In this document: in pieces, positions 12,511-25,251 of the stretch | Position numbering within the stretch: position 1 is the first letter of the stretch | Layout: each line of letters opens with the position of its first letter | NCBI GenBank assembly: GCA_021030905.1 | Contig: JAGFMI010000010.1 | Coordinates: forward strand, 248,001 to 312,000 | Source: Pyrenula massariospora | Lineage: Eukaryota > Ascomycota > Eurotiomycetes > Pyrenulales > Pyrenulaceae | Length of the DNA: 64,000 nucleotides | Direction of reading: 5' to 3' | The notes under the pieces: generated by a model | Database searches by the model: none | Told to the model about the DNA's origin: nothing | The model's input: only the letters and a program-made list of their open reading frames with translations | Program-made: the position numbers and the translations under genes

Positions 12511-14320
12511 ATGATTCGCTTCTTCGTCATCTTCATCACTGTCATCACTTCATTTCTCGGGTATGCTCTAACAAAAGATCAACCGTTGTCATTCGTGGAT
12601 GAGAACATAAGCACATAGTTAGGGCTGCAAGTCGCGAGGAAATAAGGCTTTCTAGCTAATAGCGGGCAGCATCCCCCCTTCAAAGGTCGATCCTCCCTTT
12701 ACTACCTCTTCCGAGACCATCACGGAAACTGTAGAGGAACGCCCCGTAATTACAACTGTTATTCTTCCATTTTCGATAACCGAAGCTGCGGCGGACGTTG
12801 AAAGTGTCAAAAAGGGGGACCTAATCATCGAATTTACTAAATCCTACAGAGAGCATTTGTTGGACGTTGCGAAATCGGCATGTGGACTACCGGGCAAGCG
12901 CAATATTGCTTTAGAGCATCGAGCTGTCATTTCCAGACAAGAAATTGTGTGTGGCAATGTCGATCAATTCTTGACTGAGACCATTGGTGATGGTGCGCCT
13001 GGCGCTTTTGACCTCATCTCATATAACAGACCAATCATTACTGCCAACGACATGGAAGCCGCAATCCGGAAGGCTTTCGCAGCGGGTAGGGCTTTGTCTA
13101 GGTATCGCCTCCTTCTCGGTGGTATTAGCCTCATATGGCTGGCTACATATCTGCATGGAGGTAACCACGATGGGACCACCCCACTTATCCTCCCTTCATC
13201 ACATATGGGGGCTCCGACAGGAAAGATTGCCTCAGACGGTCCAACAGCTACCAGCACTGGTTGCAAGACCACTAAGACAGGGAAGTCAGCAGTAAGTGCA
13301 TTCAGTCTGCAATATCAGTGCTGACTGACATATCGCAAGCCGATTTGCGAAAATGAGAAGGGCTGTAATGGAATGGCTCACAAGACGTGCGAGGTCAAGG
13401 TATATTCGAGTCTATCCCCCTTCTATCTCACTTACTGACAGTCCCAAGAACGAGGATTACTTATGCCCATGCGCCACTCTTGAGAAATACCACACTCATC
13501 CGGCAGATCTAGACTTATTGACAGCCCAGCAACAAATCCTCCAAACAATCCGCGACTCACCCGCTCCAACTCCTGACGTAACAACTAGCTGCGAGCACAA
13601 AACAAAGACCGCCGACAAAGATGCAACCACAACTATATACCCCACAGAGTGGTGTAAATGCGGCAGCAAGACCTACTCTGCCGCCGCATCCGGAAACAAT
13701 TGCCCTTACACTACCAGCACCGGGAAAGAGGTATCATGGTCCACGAAGACCAACAAGCCCGACCCAACCAAGACCACAGAATCCGATCCGAGCACGACGC
13801 ACGACTGCGCGACAAGCACCCCCTACCCGCATCCCGACTGGGTCATCGAGCGCGACGAGATCCTGAAAGCCTCGGAGGAATACTGCGATCGCTTCAGCGA
13901 TGCGCAGGCCAACGGCCAGAGAGTGAGCAACAACTGGCCCAGGTCCTGCGCTTGGGTGTTTGACGGCGACGTGACGAAGCCGGCGGCCATGTTCCAGGCA
14001 CGGAGCATGTGTGAGGGCCAGGACGTGATTATTCAGATTGACTCTTGTAAATCGTCGTTTAGGAAGGCGATTGATGAGTGTATGTCCTTCCTGATGTGCT
14101 AACATGTTGTGCTTGTAGACCATGCTGACTTTGGGAAGGTGATAAGGGTCGGAGCGATAAGCGAGCGGGTGTACACGGCGAGAAATGCATGAGGTGGCAG
14201 TGGAATGCTATGCCTTATGGGAGTGCTGGTTATCCTTGTATCGGCCGGTATATGGGCCCTGACGAGCCCCCTGAGACGAAGAGGGATTTGATGGCGCAGG
14301 AGTCGACGGTGGCAGCTTGA
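12511..14320 (+). CDS. Secreted Cys-containing protein of unknown function, 514 aa
   Basis: Five exons (12511-12560, 12670-13291, 13340-13399, 13449-14079, 14139-14320) sum to 1545 nt. Exon 1 encodes a signal peptide (MIRFFVIFITVITSFLG). The middle has paired cysteines (CENEKGC, CPCATLEKY, WCKCGSKTY) and a Ser/Thr/Pro-rich linker. The C-terminal part carries SCKSSFRKAIDEC followed by KCMRWQWNAMP. This recalls the CxxAF..C and C-x-x-W tail of several secreted fungal proteins, but I cannot name a family. The last intron was chosen because its acceptor has a good branch site (GCTGAC) and keeps a long open frame. With the nearer acceptor the protein would end about 38 residues earlier. Start and signal peptide are well supported; the first intron acceptor (12669) was chosen by frame. 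Confidence 0.65.
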
Positions 14321-15568
14321 TCTATTACATGAGTGCCTGGTCTCGCATTCTCATGTGCCATAGTACCTGATTTGAGGTGTGTTCTCGAAGTGGTGCCAAT
14401 AGCGTAACGGACACTAATTTTGTTGCTGCATGAGCGTCATAGTCCCAAGGCTGCCGCCTAACGTTAATGTGTGGAGGGTGCACTGGATTTACAGCGCTAG
14501 AGCTTGCCCCAACATCGATTTTACTTCCTTTCCGTATATAGATCATCTAAGTTGATGAAGACATTGATATCCGCGTATATCTTCGCAACGATAAATCTAT
14601 AGACCAGCAGACTTTCATTGCTACCGGAACACTCGAATAGCTGTATCTCTTGTCCACATCTATCTGAATATTCGAACGGCAATTGCCCAAGTCATATTTA
14701 CGGAATCTCGCGGAGGCCCTTAGTGCTGGGTTCGAATCGGTCGCTTCTCTGGTCAGACCATTCACTGCTCAGAGCTTAGCCTGAAGTAGAAGATGCTCCC
14801 ATCCGGACGGCTACCCCCAGAGGCCCATGCTCGAGTCCTAGGAAGACCGCTTAAAAGCACAATCATTGGGACACTAGATATGGATCAGCCATCCCCCCAG
14901 GCAACTCGCTGTAAAGCTATACTTCTATGGGTAAGAATACAGTCCGGGAACGGATTGGAAGTTTTGACGTCGAACTGACAAACAAAGTGATTGATATACA
15001 AGGGAAGACGACGAGTAGCATTTTATCCTAGATCGACAGGATATTCTGGCATGAGGTACGGAGAGAGTGGATCCGACTGATTTAGGCACTAGGGGAAATG
15101 GAGCTTTACTAAAGACTATTTTGTGCAGTTGCTCCAATCTCATGAGGCTTCTTGAGAAACGGTACGGCTGCGCCGCTGAGCGACGCGTGCTGAGTTGGAA
15201 TAAAGGCAAAAGTAGTAATCAGCCACAAGTCTGCATGTTTGTCCGAGCCTAGTATGTTCTATGTTACGAGGTTGCCGCTTCAAGGTTCATTATGCCATTG
15301 CAAGTAGCTATACGGTAGCGACTGGAGATCATGATATCTTGCGATTCTTAAAATATGCTCCTGATAATCCGGATTTAAAGGCAAGGGAAGTTGTCATTAA
15401 TGACTTATATCTGGCTTTGTATTTGGACCTGTGACCCCCCAAAAATGCCACTACTGATAGAGCACTCAGAACGATTTACCTGTGCAGGATTTTGAAGCTT
15501 CTTCCTATCTCATACTATCTAGCCTCTAAAAGTAGCATTCCAATTGCTTCGTCCTATTTAGGGCACAT
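14321..15568. other. Convergent intergenic region of 1.25 kb, no gene seen
   Basis: This lies between the stops of the secreted protein gene (+) and the Clr5-ankyrin gene (-). Frames of 61-94 codons on both strands have no recognisable content. A GGTTCGAATC string near 14729 resembles a tRNA B box but has no matching A box. Confidence 0.45.
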
Positions 15569-18500
15569 CTAGCTTTCCCATGCAAAACCAGCAGGTGACG
15601 GAGACGGAAATTCTAGCAGGCACAGATCCATACCATCATTTCCCTGCTCTAACCACGATTCCTGGATCACCTCGTTGCTTTCTTCTTCAAATGTTGCAAC
15701 CGGAGACATGTCAAAGCTCTCGTAGTTCGATTGATGTCTCCGAGGCTCTTCTGTTTGCACCTCTGGAGGATGCGGCTTGCTCTTGTCCATATAGTTTTGA
15801 ATATATGACGCGATGGCGGGACTACCGCTCTCTTCTGCAGCGGATATTGCATTTTTGAATGCTTCTTCACGGGTTTCAAAACCCAGAAGCAGTGCGACCA
15901 TATCTAATCGCTTGTTCTCAGCAGCGGCAACTAATGGGCAATGGCGCCAGAATTCACAGGTGGTAAAGTCCACGGCCCCGACAGCAACCACGGCTCCGGC
16001 AGAGATCAAAAGAAGAGCTATCGCCAAGTTGCCCTCTGCTGCAGCTTTAGTAAGGGGCATGTCAAAGTCTGAACCTCTTGGATTCAGGTTCATTCCCCGA
16101 TCGAGTAATTGCTTGATTACATCAATGTTTTGGACTTGGCAGGCGAGCTGTAAAGCTTCGCTATTATTCAGGTTCAAGCCGTGATTGAGAAATAGCTTGA
16201 TTAAATCAATATTCTGGAAATTGCAGGCGATGTGAAAAGCTCTTTTCTTATCCAGGCCCAAGTCTCGATCAAGCATTAACTCAATGAGATCTGTGCTTTT
16301 GGCGCTGCATGCGTCATACAGAATTTCGCCACCATTTGGATCTAGTCCTCGGTCGAACAACAGTTCAAGCAGGTCAATATTTGTGGCCAAGCTCACATGA
16401 TCAGAGAATTCTAGCTTATTTGGGTCCATTCCATGATCGAGCAGTAGCTTGAGTATGCTGCCGTCTGCGTCTCTGTCACCGTAACCGTAAGTTGCAAGCT
16501 TGGCTAAATTTGGATTCATCCCACAATCAAGTAACAGTTTAATTAGATGAACATTTCTGTAATTGCATGCGATCTCGAGAGCGTTTCTGATCTTGTAACC
16601 GCTCGGCACATCAAGCTCAGCCCCTCGGCTGAGGAGCAGTCTGACCAAATCGACACTATCGGGATTAGAAGATTGGCAAGCTGTTTCGATCGCGCTTGGC
16701 CCAAGCTCATTAACTTGCTTCTCGTCCCAAATCGCGCTGCGCCTTGGTGGTGAGTACCGTGGCCTTTTAACGAGCTTAAGGTAATTAGGGTCTAGGTCGA
16801 GTTCACCGGAATTGATAATTAGCCACCGCGCATTGATTTTCGCCCCCTGTTCTAGTAGCATTTCGACGACCCTTTGCTTGTCCGGACCTGAGAAGTGAGA
16901 GTTAAGGGCTGCTTGCAAGATGAAGCTCAGATTATCCTTCGTGTAATCGTCTTCCCAGCTTACCGCGTTGACGTCTGCTCCATAGGCTAAGAGCAGCTTA
17001 ATAAGTCGAATACTCGAGAACCGAGACAGTAACGCCAATCGAAGCGCTGTCGGATCAAAGTGGCTACTTCTGAAATTAGGATCTACTCCCTCATCGAGAA
17101 GGTATTCGACCATGTCATAACAAATTGGACGGTAATCCCAAATCGCTCCGCACGCAAGCTGCAGTAGCGAATACTTATCAAGAAACTTCGTATCGTTAAG
17201 CAAGGCCCCCCGAGACATGAACTCCTTCACCAGACCCAGATTCCGACTCATTACAGCTGCTTGAAGCGGCGTCCTATCGCCATTACGTCGGCCCATACCG
17301 TTTACATCAATTCCAGTATCCAAAATTCGATTGATAAAGTCTGGATCAGGCCACAGCAAGATGAAGAATGATAGAGGATGCATGTCAGTGGTGAAGTTTC
17401 GGTGGTCCGCTAAAGGCTCATCAGGAGAGAAGACGGGAATTTCCAGATTGATTAGGAGCTGTAATATATCGAGCGAGCTGCTTGACCCGAGAACGCGCAT
17501 CATAATATTGCATATGGATTGACCAGTCACGTCTAGACCATTGAGAATGAGCCACTTGAGTTCTTCCTCGTAGATCAATATATCCCACGGCTCATGCAGT
17601 AATGGACAACAAGTGTTGACATCAGCTCCATATCGGACAAGAAAGCTAAGCATCTCAATACTGGCCGGGCCATCTCGCTGAAGCAGACCTAATTCATTCT
17701 CAACGCGCACATCGGTGGCAGCAAGTAGCAAGACGGAACAGTCAGTGTTCTTAACCCTTACAGTCTCGTTAATGTTAACTCCAAAGTTGTGTAGGACAGA
17801 CACCGTTGCGAAGTTTTCGCGTCGAGCGGCTTCAGCCATCATTAACAGACCGTGTTCTTCCGTTATATGGAGACCACTGTCAAAGAGGTATCTCAAATCG
17901 TTACAGCACCGACTGTCAAGGCAGACTTCTATCAGGCCAGCTCTCATTGCAATCCCTTTCTGCAATATGAACGATATATGGTCTGTAGAAAGTGACGTGA
18001 AGGGTATGCGTTTGATTGTACTAAGAATGGTCTTTTGAATGAAGTTTTCGCCTCTGTCGATGGAGGTTAAAAAACAGTCTTCAACTAGAATTTCTCCAAG
18101 ATTAGGTAGTCTTAAGTCGAAGTTAGCTTGGAGCATTGTAAAGAACGCTCGTGGCTTGCCGAAACAGGCATATAGCGAAAAATCTTGCATACGCCGTCTT
18201 CGTAGGCCCCGGGGAAAGGACGCAACATGAAGATAGTCTTGTAACTTCTGGAGTCCGCTCTCAGCGTGAGAGATAATGTTTGAAATGGTAAGTTGGGATT
18301 CTGGTGTTTTGTCAAACATCTGAAGCAGCTGCGCTAGCTCACTATCACCCATCAAGTAAGCCTCATCGAGTAGCGTTGTTTCCGAGCAATCCAAGAAATC
18401 TCCAGGCAAGCATTCTCGGATTGGCTTATTAATGCCCGCTCCAGCCTTAAGTAGCGTTTTATCCGCGTCACTCAAGAGATTTCCAGATAACCCTTCTCGT

Positions 18501-20297
18501 ATTGGTTCATTCACGTCCGCTCCATTCTCAAGCAGCAGCTTCATGGTTCCGAGACGGCGTTCTCTGTCTAGGTTGCGCGCTTTAAGAGCATCGAGTAGAA
18601 ATCCAGAAGCCGTATAACCCTCACATCGAAGGTTAGCATCAGCGGTGCCATCAAGGAGAACCTTCACTGTTTCAATATTCCCCCTCAAAGCTGCTTCAAC
18701 AAGTGGCGTGGATAGCAAGTCTTGACCATATCTTCCACGTACACGCCTAATCTTTGGGATCCCTCTTTCCAGTTCCGAGAACCAACCATGCTGTGGAAAC
18801 TTGCGCGTTTGATTAGGACAGATACCGTGTTGTATGAGCATTTCACATATTTTGTGAGAGTCGTAACATGCTGCTATGATTAAGACATGCTCGCCGTACC
18901 ACCTGATCAACTGCATATCTCTCATTAGGATGCGCATCAACGCTTCGAAAAAGCTTCTCTCTTGAATTATGAAAGCCCAGTCAATCAGCTTGCGCCAAGA
19001 CACTTGTACCGTCGGAGTATCAAGTTGTAAGACAGCTTCCAGGAGATGCCATGGGATCTGCTTGACACACCGACGCATCAACTTGTATATTTCCCAGTCA
19101 TCACCCAAATCATTGGCGAGATAGTACATCACGACGTTGAAGGCGTACAATGGATCGATAAAAGTCGACAAGTTTGAGTCAGATCTAGTGTGTCCTATGT
19201 CTTCGGAAGGTTTTGATGTTGAAAGACCGAGTTCAGCTGCATCTAAAAGCTCAAGCTCTTCTTGGCTCCTCATAGAGTGACGATTTGAACTAGTGAAAGT
19301 AGAATCATTCGAAGGAAATAGTTCGGAAGCATTAGTGTCAGCCACTAATAGCGGTTAGCAACAGTAATGCCAGCTTAGAATTGCACATCAGATCCTACAA
19401 TATTTTCGAAGAGTAACTCGGAGTTGGAAGGTAGGAAGCGGGTCTAATAATGGTGCCCATAGTTCAATAAAGCGCTCGTCGAATATGATAGTCTGACGAG
19501 AGGTCACGGGGAGCTCAATAGCTCTAGAAGTCATAATTGCCCTTATCTTGTCGAACATACTGTGGTAACGGAAAAAGGGCGCAATAGAAAGATTTTGTTC
19601 TTCAATGTTGGAGATAGCTGTAAGATCCGCAGGCGCTTGATATGAGAGCTCCATAGCACCAAATGCATTCAAGTTCGGGTCAGTGAGGATTCGAGCCGCT
19701 TCCTGGGATTGACTAAATTCAGGATTATTGTCGCGGAACAAATTGCCTTCCGGACTTTTTGGCGGTGTCACAATCGAGACGCCCGATGGCAATGGCAAGT
19801 TCCCTGTTCTGTATATTAACCCCCAAGCCTAGTTGGGAAGCAACATAAACAAAGAATCGGGTAAAAAGTCATACGAGGAATTTGGCACCCTCTATGCTTC
19901 TGTGAGTCTCTTCTGATTTCCTTTTTGAGTTTCTCGGGGGAAATGGCAACCCCATTGAAGTACACATCGCTCTTCCGATTTCCACGAGCTGAAAGATGAT
20001 GGTCGATGGCGATCCAGTTTCGAGCCTTCAACTTCTTCTTGAAACCTAGTTCATCTCTCAACCTTGTTTCATATATCGATAGCCTTAGTGTTGTCAGCTA
20101 TTTGGGCTATCTAGATGCAGATACATCTCAAATCGCAAGACTCACGGGATTTTGGGAAAGCCATGCCGACTCTCTGCAATCTGCCTGACCTCACGAAGGG
20201 TCTTTCCTTCGACAAGATATAATTGGTTGAAGAGATCCCGATGCTTTTGCCATAATGAAGCTTGATGTGAGTCTTCAGGCAAGACCGCGAGAGCCAT
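15569..20297 (-). CDS. Clr5-domain ankyrin repeat protein, 1513 aa
   Basis: Four exons (20297-20146, 20083-19875, 19803-19399, 19344-15569) sum to 4542 nt. The first two exons encode a Clr5 domain at about residues 15-75: WQKHRDLFNQLYLVEGKTL and RLRDELGFKKKLKARNW flank intron 1, matching the usual pattern of this fungal N-terminal domain. The long last exon (1258 codons) encodes many ankyrin repeats with LLLxxGADVN or LLLDxGMDPN cores, ending in an acidic tail. Clr5 is thought to be a DNA-binding or adaptor domain; ankyrin repeats bind proteins. The function is not known. The acceptor of intron 2 (19804) was chosen by reading frame; the alternative AG just upstream does not fit. Domain calls are firm and the exact residue count less so. 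Confidence 0.85.
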
Positions 20298-22132
20298 TTG
20301 GAGAAGACTTGGATATCTAATCTGTGCAGATACAAGATTCTCTAATTTCGAGGCTGTGGGAAGATGGAAGATATTTTTGACAAGGTAGCGCTATAGAGAG
20401 TGAGGACTCGTTTTGAGTAGCTATATAATTAGCGAATTTGAAGGTCAAAGCCAAAACGGGGATCCAAGTGTGAATACGTACTCTAGAGTGCTTTCAGGAA
20501 CGGTCCACCCGGCATGTTCCAAAGTCTGGCGCCGTGCCAATTTCTGATTTAGGCCGCAGGCATCGGCCATGGCGTGAGCAAATCAGGCTCTGGCCCTATC
20601 AGTTCCTGCGGTGTAACATTAATTGCTGCGAGGCTGTCGCAGTCTGCACTCCGCCCCTGGCGCCACATTTTCCAGCGTCCGTCGACCACCGGGAAACCAC
20701 ACAAACTTCGGCCATCTTTTGAGTCGAATGGCTTATAGCTTCTGTATTATCTCAAAGTCGCTCAACTGTATCCTATTTCTGAGTAAATTGCACCGACCTG
20801 TTAAGTTGAAAGTATATGTTTACGAAACTGGGGCCGCGGGCAAGGTTTCCGTGTGGCGTGTCGAGGGTTGGGCAGCAGTCGCAGCCCGCCCTTCAGGCTC
20901 TTCACGCCGATTATTAGCCGGTAGGGAGACCAAGATTCTGTCCCAGGGCCCCGTGTTGAGCCGGGCACCCCTTCCCCCGACGGCCTTCAGGGCGGCGATT
21001 TTGCGTCAGCGTAGCAGGACAATCCAAAAAAAGACAAATGCCCTACCAGGCATGGCGGTACTGCGGATCGATCTCTAGCAGTTAACATCCATTATCTGTC
21101 CAGTAGCGTTACGCTATTTTCTGTTGCAAGACAACCCGCACGTTCATCACCCTTTCAAGCTAAACCCATTAAACGCAACGACTCAATAAACACCACCAAA
21201 TCCACACAGTGCATAGCTAGACCCAAACCCAACTAAACACGCCGTCTGCGTACCAATCCGCATCTGCTACCCCCGTGAGCGACAAAACCTCTCCTTCGCC
21301 AAAAAATTCTCAATCGCCACTTTTACGAGTATATGAACTCGCCGAGCAACGAAAGGATATCCACATCCACAAGGTAATTCCAAGGCTGTGGCCCGGTACG
21401 TGTAGGCTGCTCGATTTATAGCGCTGGTTCCACACGGTTTAGTGCAGGATGGGAGATTTAGGGGCAGGGTGGGGTGGGGTGTGGTGAGTTAGGGTGAAGT
21501 CTTGAGAGTAAGGTGTTTGGGACTACGCGGGGTGAATGGCTGTAGATATAGGTAGATTTTGAGTGTATTGAAGGGGACGTTCTGCTTCTTTGTTCTGGTT
21601 CATAGTCTCGGTTACTGCGGAGGTTAGATGAGAAAAGCCTAGGTGAGGTGGTCAGAATACCTGACTCCTATGCGTAGAGGGAGTCTTGATCATAGAAATG
21701 CGTGTTCCTCTAGATTGAATTACTCCGGGAGAAGCACTTGTGGCTTGGAACATGATTACTTGAAATTACCCTTAACGCTAGATGTCATTTACTAAGGACA
21801 GATGGTCCTGACGTGTCGCATTGGGCGGAAAGTATACGCCAAACATCATCGATGTCTTGACATGTGATTGTGTAGGTTGTGAGAATCGTTCGCATGGTAA
21901 CGCGTACTCTAGCGAGTCGAGACAAAGCACATGTTGTTAAGCATGGAGACGAACTTCAATCTTCCATCATGTTCATAGGTCGTAATAGATAATGATTCAC
22001 GGTGCAGAATGTGAAGAATGAAAGTCCTGCCCCTTCTAGGCTATCTCTATCTCAAATAGATCAAATCGCGAAAGTGCCATCATCAAGATATCGCAGTGTA
22101 CAAGCCGTCCTGAAAGTCCCGATCGAATCCTC
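20298..22132. other. Gene-poor stretch of 1.8 kb
   Basis: This holds the 5' region of the Clr5-ankyrin gene and the 3' flank of the HET gene. A 151-codon frame at 20623-21078 (+) begins with TTG, has no recognisable content and runs through GC-rich sequence, so I do not call it. I see no RNA gene. Confidence 0.45.
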
Positions 22133-24415
22133 CTATACAATTGTGAGCTCTTGCAGCGGTACCTTTTGAAGCCATTCCAAGTCAGCCTCTTCTCCAAGAT
22201 ACATTTCCATTAAGCCAAAGCGCTCGTAGGCACTCGGATCTCTTATCGATCTACACAGGAGGAGGAAGAAAAACTTTGCATGTTTTTTTGTTGGGTCCGA
22301 TTCTCCGACGAAAAGACATGTGATTGGCGAAGACAATGTTGAAACAGACATTACCCTGTGGCTCAACTGTTGGCTGGATGATGCTGTAAAAGGGCTGTTG
22401 CTTTCCAGATTGCGCGCTTGCAAAGGCAAATCAAGACAAACTTGAGCCAAACTGCTACTTATCGGGTACTTGCTTACAGTAAGATTATGGCCATCACTGT
22501 TGAACCTGATTCCATAATTTTGCAAGTAAACGACGCCCGCTTCAAGCTTTGCGTTAAGTTCAAGCTCTATTTGAAGAAGTCGACCTTCCACTCTCAGGAA
22601 TCCGTCTTTCACACGGCCGGTGGGGCTTGGTCCCTCCTTGGTTGTATGCGCTTCCTTTAGGATGATATGCGATCGGAAATAGTGTTCCCCTGAATACATC
22701 AGGATAAACTCAATTGACCCGTCAACACTTGCCCAGCTCCAGCTCGGAGCCCGCCAACGAGGAGGAAGCTTGGTTTCGGGAATCCCTATTTCACTACCAA
22801 ATTTCATGAAGTGTTTTGAATACCATAAGAGGCCGCGTGGTAAGTCATTCAGCCATGATCCTGCAAGATACTCGTCGTCAAGAAGTTTTTGGAATCTGTC
22901 TGCTAGGCCTGATAATGCTGGCAATTTGTCCACAGGCTTAGTCAACTCACGCCGGGAATATTCCATACACAAAGATGACCATGACACATATAGTTGTTCA
23001 CGGCTCATTCTGGTAGTAAATGTCTTTATGTACTTAGAAACCTTGATGAGGGAAGTTTGTTCTTGCAGCAAGTCCTCTGATGTAGTGCCTATGTCCGCTT
23101 TATTTGTGACGTAAGGTCCTGATTGGGTGAAGGTTTGTTGCCTCCTCCATTCGAAACGCCTACCGCTTGCTACAGAACACTCGCATGCATCTGCTGTTGC
23201 ACATTCCCAACGGATCTCTCCATTCTCGAACGCAAGGAGCCGTCGTGAAAGCCTTTCTTCTTGAAGGGCCCAAGCCCGATGCGCCAGAGGTCCTCCAGTC
23301 CACATCGGCCGCACGACGCTTTCTAACTCGTACAGATCGTGCATACCTTCCTGCGCTCGAATATCAAGAATAGAATAGTCTTCCGGGTTAGAACTAATCA
23401 GTTTCCCTACGTAAGGTTGGGGGCGTTCATGTAGAAATCCATCTGCATCAGAGGCGCTAGATGTTGCTGCTATGACGCAGTACGCATCCGAGTAGACAGT
23501 ACACATTTTAGCAGATTCAGCTTTCCAGTCTGATTCGTCATCTTGTATTATACCTTTTAAGATTCAGTGACTTCCTTTTTTAACAATGAAGGGGCTCCTA
23601 CATAAAGCATCAATCCAGAGATAGCGGACCTTGATAATTCTTGCTATAGCGATAGCGTCATGAAAAGTTGGTGGAAGATCTTCAATACTGAAACCCCGCA
23701 TCAAATTTTTGATATTATTCCGATTCGTCACAAAATGCTGCGTCTGACCCCAGCAGTGAGAAAGTGCGATATATTTCTCACTCATTTCTCCTGACTCTAT
23801 CAACCTTGCAATTTTAGGATCCTCTCCCAAGTCTAGAACCCTTGTTGGCAGACGTGATCGTGCAGGTTTTTTGCACATTGGATGAGAATGTTTGTTCTCG
23901 CATTCATTAAGCCAGCGTCGAATCAGAGACATGCAGCCTTCGGACGCAAAGTTTCGTGGATAATTGCTCGCAGGTTGCAAGGACCCCCAAGAATATGTGA
24001 AGTTCTTCTCACTCCGGAGCTCTACCAATCTCCCTCTACCTCCTGTGGTTGTCTCACGTTGAGAGCAATTAAGACGTATATAAGGACTCTTGCGGTCGGA
24101 CCAAAGCACTATAGTGATATCCTCCCATACGTTCTCGGGGATCGGGTAGAGTGCTAGAAATCCACGATAGTATATCGTGCAGATAGAGCATTTCTTCTGC
24201 GAAGCCGCTAGATCCGAAAGTTGCACAAGACGAAAACCAAGACTTCCCTGCTCCTTGATTATACCGTCACACTCAGGGCACATTGGCGCGTGATAATTTT
24301 GTCTGTTCCAACCGTTATCTTCAGAATCGTCTATGCGAATCGTGCTGCTTTGTTCCTTTTCCGCATTTTCGTTGTCAGCCGTTGAGGATCTCTCAGCTTG
24401 CATTATATCCAACAT
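22133..24415 (-). CDS. HET-domain protein, 744 aa
   Basis: Two exons (24415-23602 and 23553-22133) sum to 2235 nt. The 48-nt intron interrupts the HET motif: DALC is completed across the junction to give LWIDALCIIQDDESDW. The HET domain spans roughly residues 210-370, with ALSHCWG at about 217-223, RYLWIDALC at about 265, YSDAYCVIAATSS, and LAHRAWALQEERLSRR. The N-terminal third has paired cysteines (MCPECDG, CSICTIYY) typical of this HET subgroup. HET proteins act in heterokaryon incompatibility and programmed cell death after non-self contact. The gene looks intact. The partner locus is unknown. Confidence 0.9.
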
Positions 24416-25251
24416 TAATCATGTGAGGCCTTTGTCATAAAATTCTAGAACTGTCAGGCTGATTAGGTTAGAGGTCCTGCATCCTAGACATGGCGTCTAT
24501 CACGTACCGGATCGCGTGTCAACGAATGGCTACTGATGCCAAAGCTTCTCAGTGCCAATAATTGGTGCGCTTTGTTTCTTCGTATGATGCTCCGACTGCC
24601 CTACCAAAGCTTACCTAAAAGAAAGCCTCACACAGGTTTCTGTGTTCTGTTTCCCTCTTGGTGGGGTAATCCGTTCAAGTTACACAAAGCCGCAGAATCG
24701 GCTCATGGTTTCTTTTTCTGCGCGTCCAGCCACTTACCTGTTCGATTCGTTGGCTCCGCATGTAGTCAACGCGCCTGCACGTCTGACGCCGTGAGGCTGT
24801 CGCTCATAAAAAAGTGATTTCGTACTGAGCTCATCTTTTCCCGTACGCGCCCCTCAAGACAAGCTTTCGTAAATTCTAATGCCATTACGGACATCTTTCT
24901 TTTTTTCATTGTGACAAGTCCTTAATCTTACTACCGAGATATTTGAGAGGATGGCGCGAACTAGTGATGATGATGGGCATGTACTTGAATCCTCAGGCCC
25001 CGAAGGCGGAATAAAGCCAAGTCAATTGGCCCTAACCATTTTTGGAAGAGGTTTGTCGAGAGGCAGGTTCGATGGGGAGAGCCTAAGCCTCATAGCACTG
25101 CATAAATACGGTATATGATGGAAACTCGATGTGGACTTATAAACACACAAGACTGCTTTTTAATCTTCTTCCAAAACGCCAATCGCTAAAATGATCATTA
25201 GTCATGGCCCACCAAAACACTAGAGCTAATTCCTTAAACCCTCCATTTTCA
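24416..25251. other. Intergenic region between HET and DUF3074 genes
   Basis: The 5' flank of the HET gene and the 3' flank of the DUF3074 gene. A 55-codon ATG frame at about 24952-25119 (+) has no recognisable content. Nothing else is seen. Confidence 0.4.

Noticed and set aside
14725-14745. tRNA B-box-like string GGTTCGAATC
   Set aside because: No A box 30-60 bases upstream and no cloverleaf can be drawn.
20623-21078. 151-codon plus-strand frame
   Set aside because: Begins with TTG, has no domain and no supporting neighbours; likely chance in GC-rich sequence.
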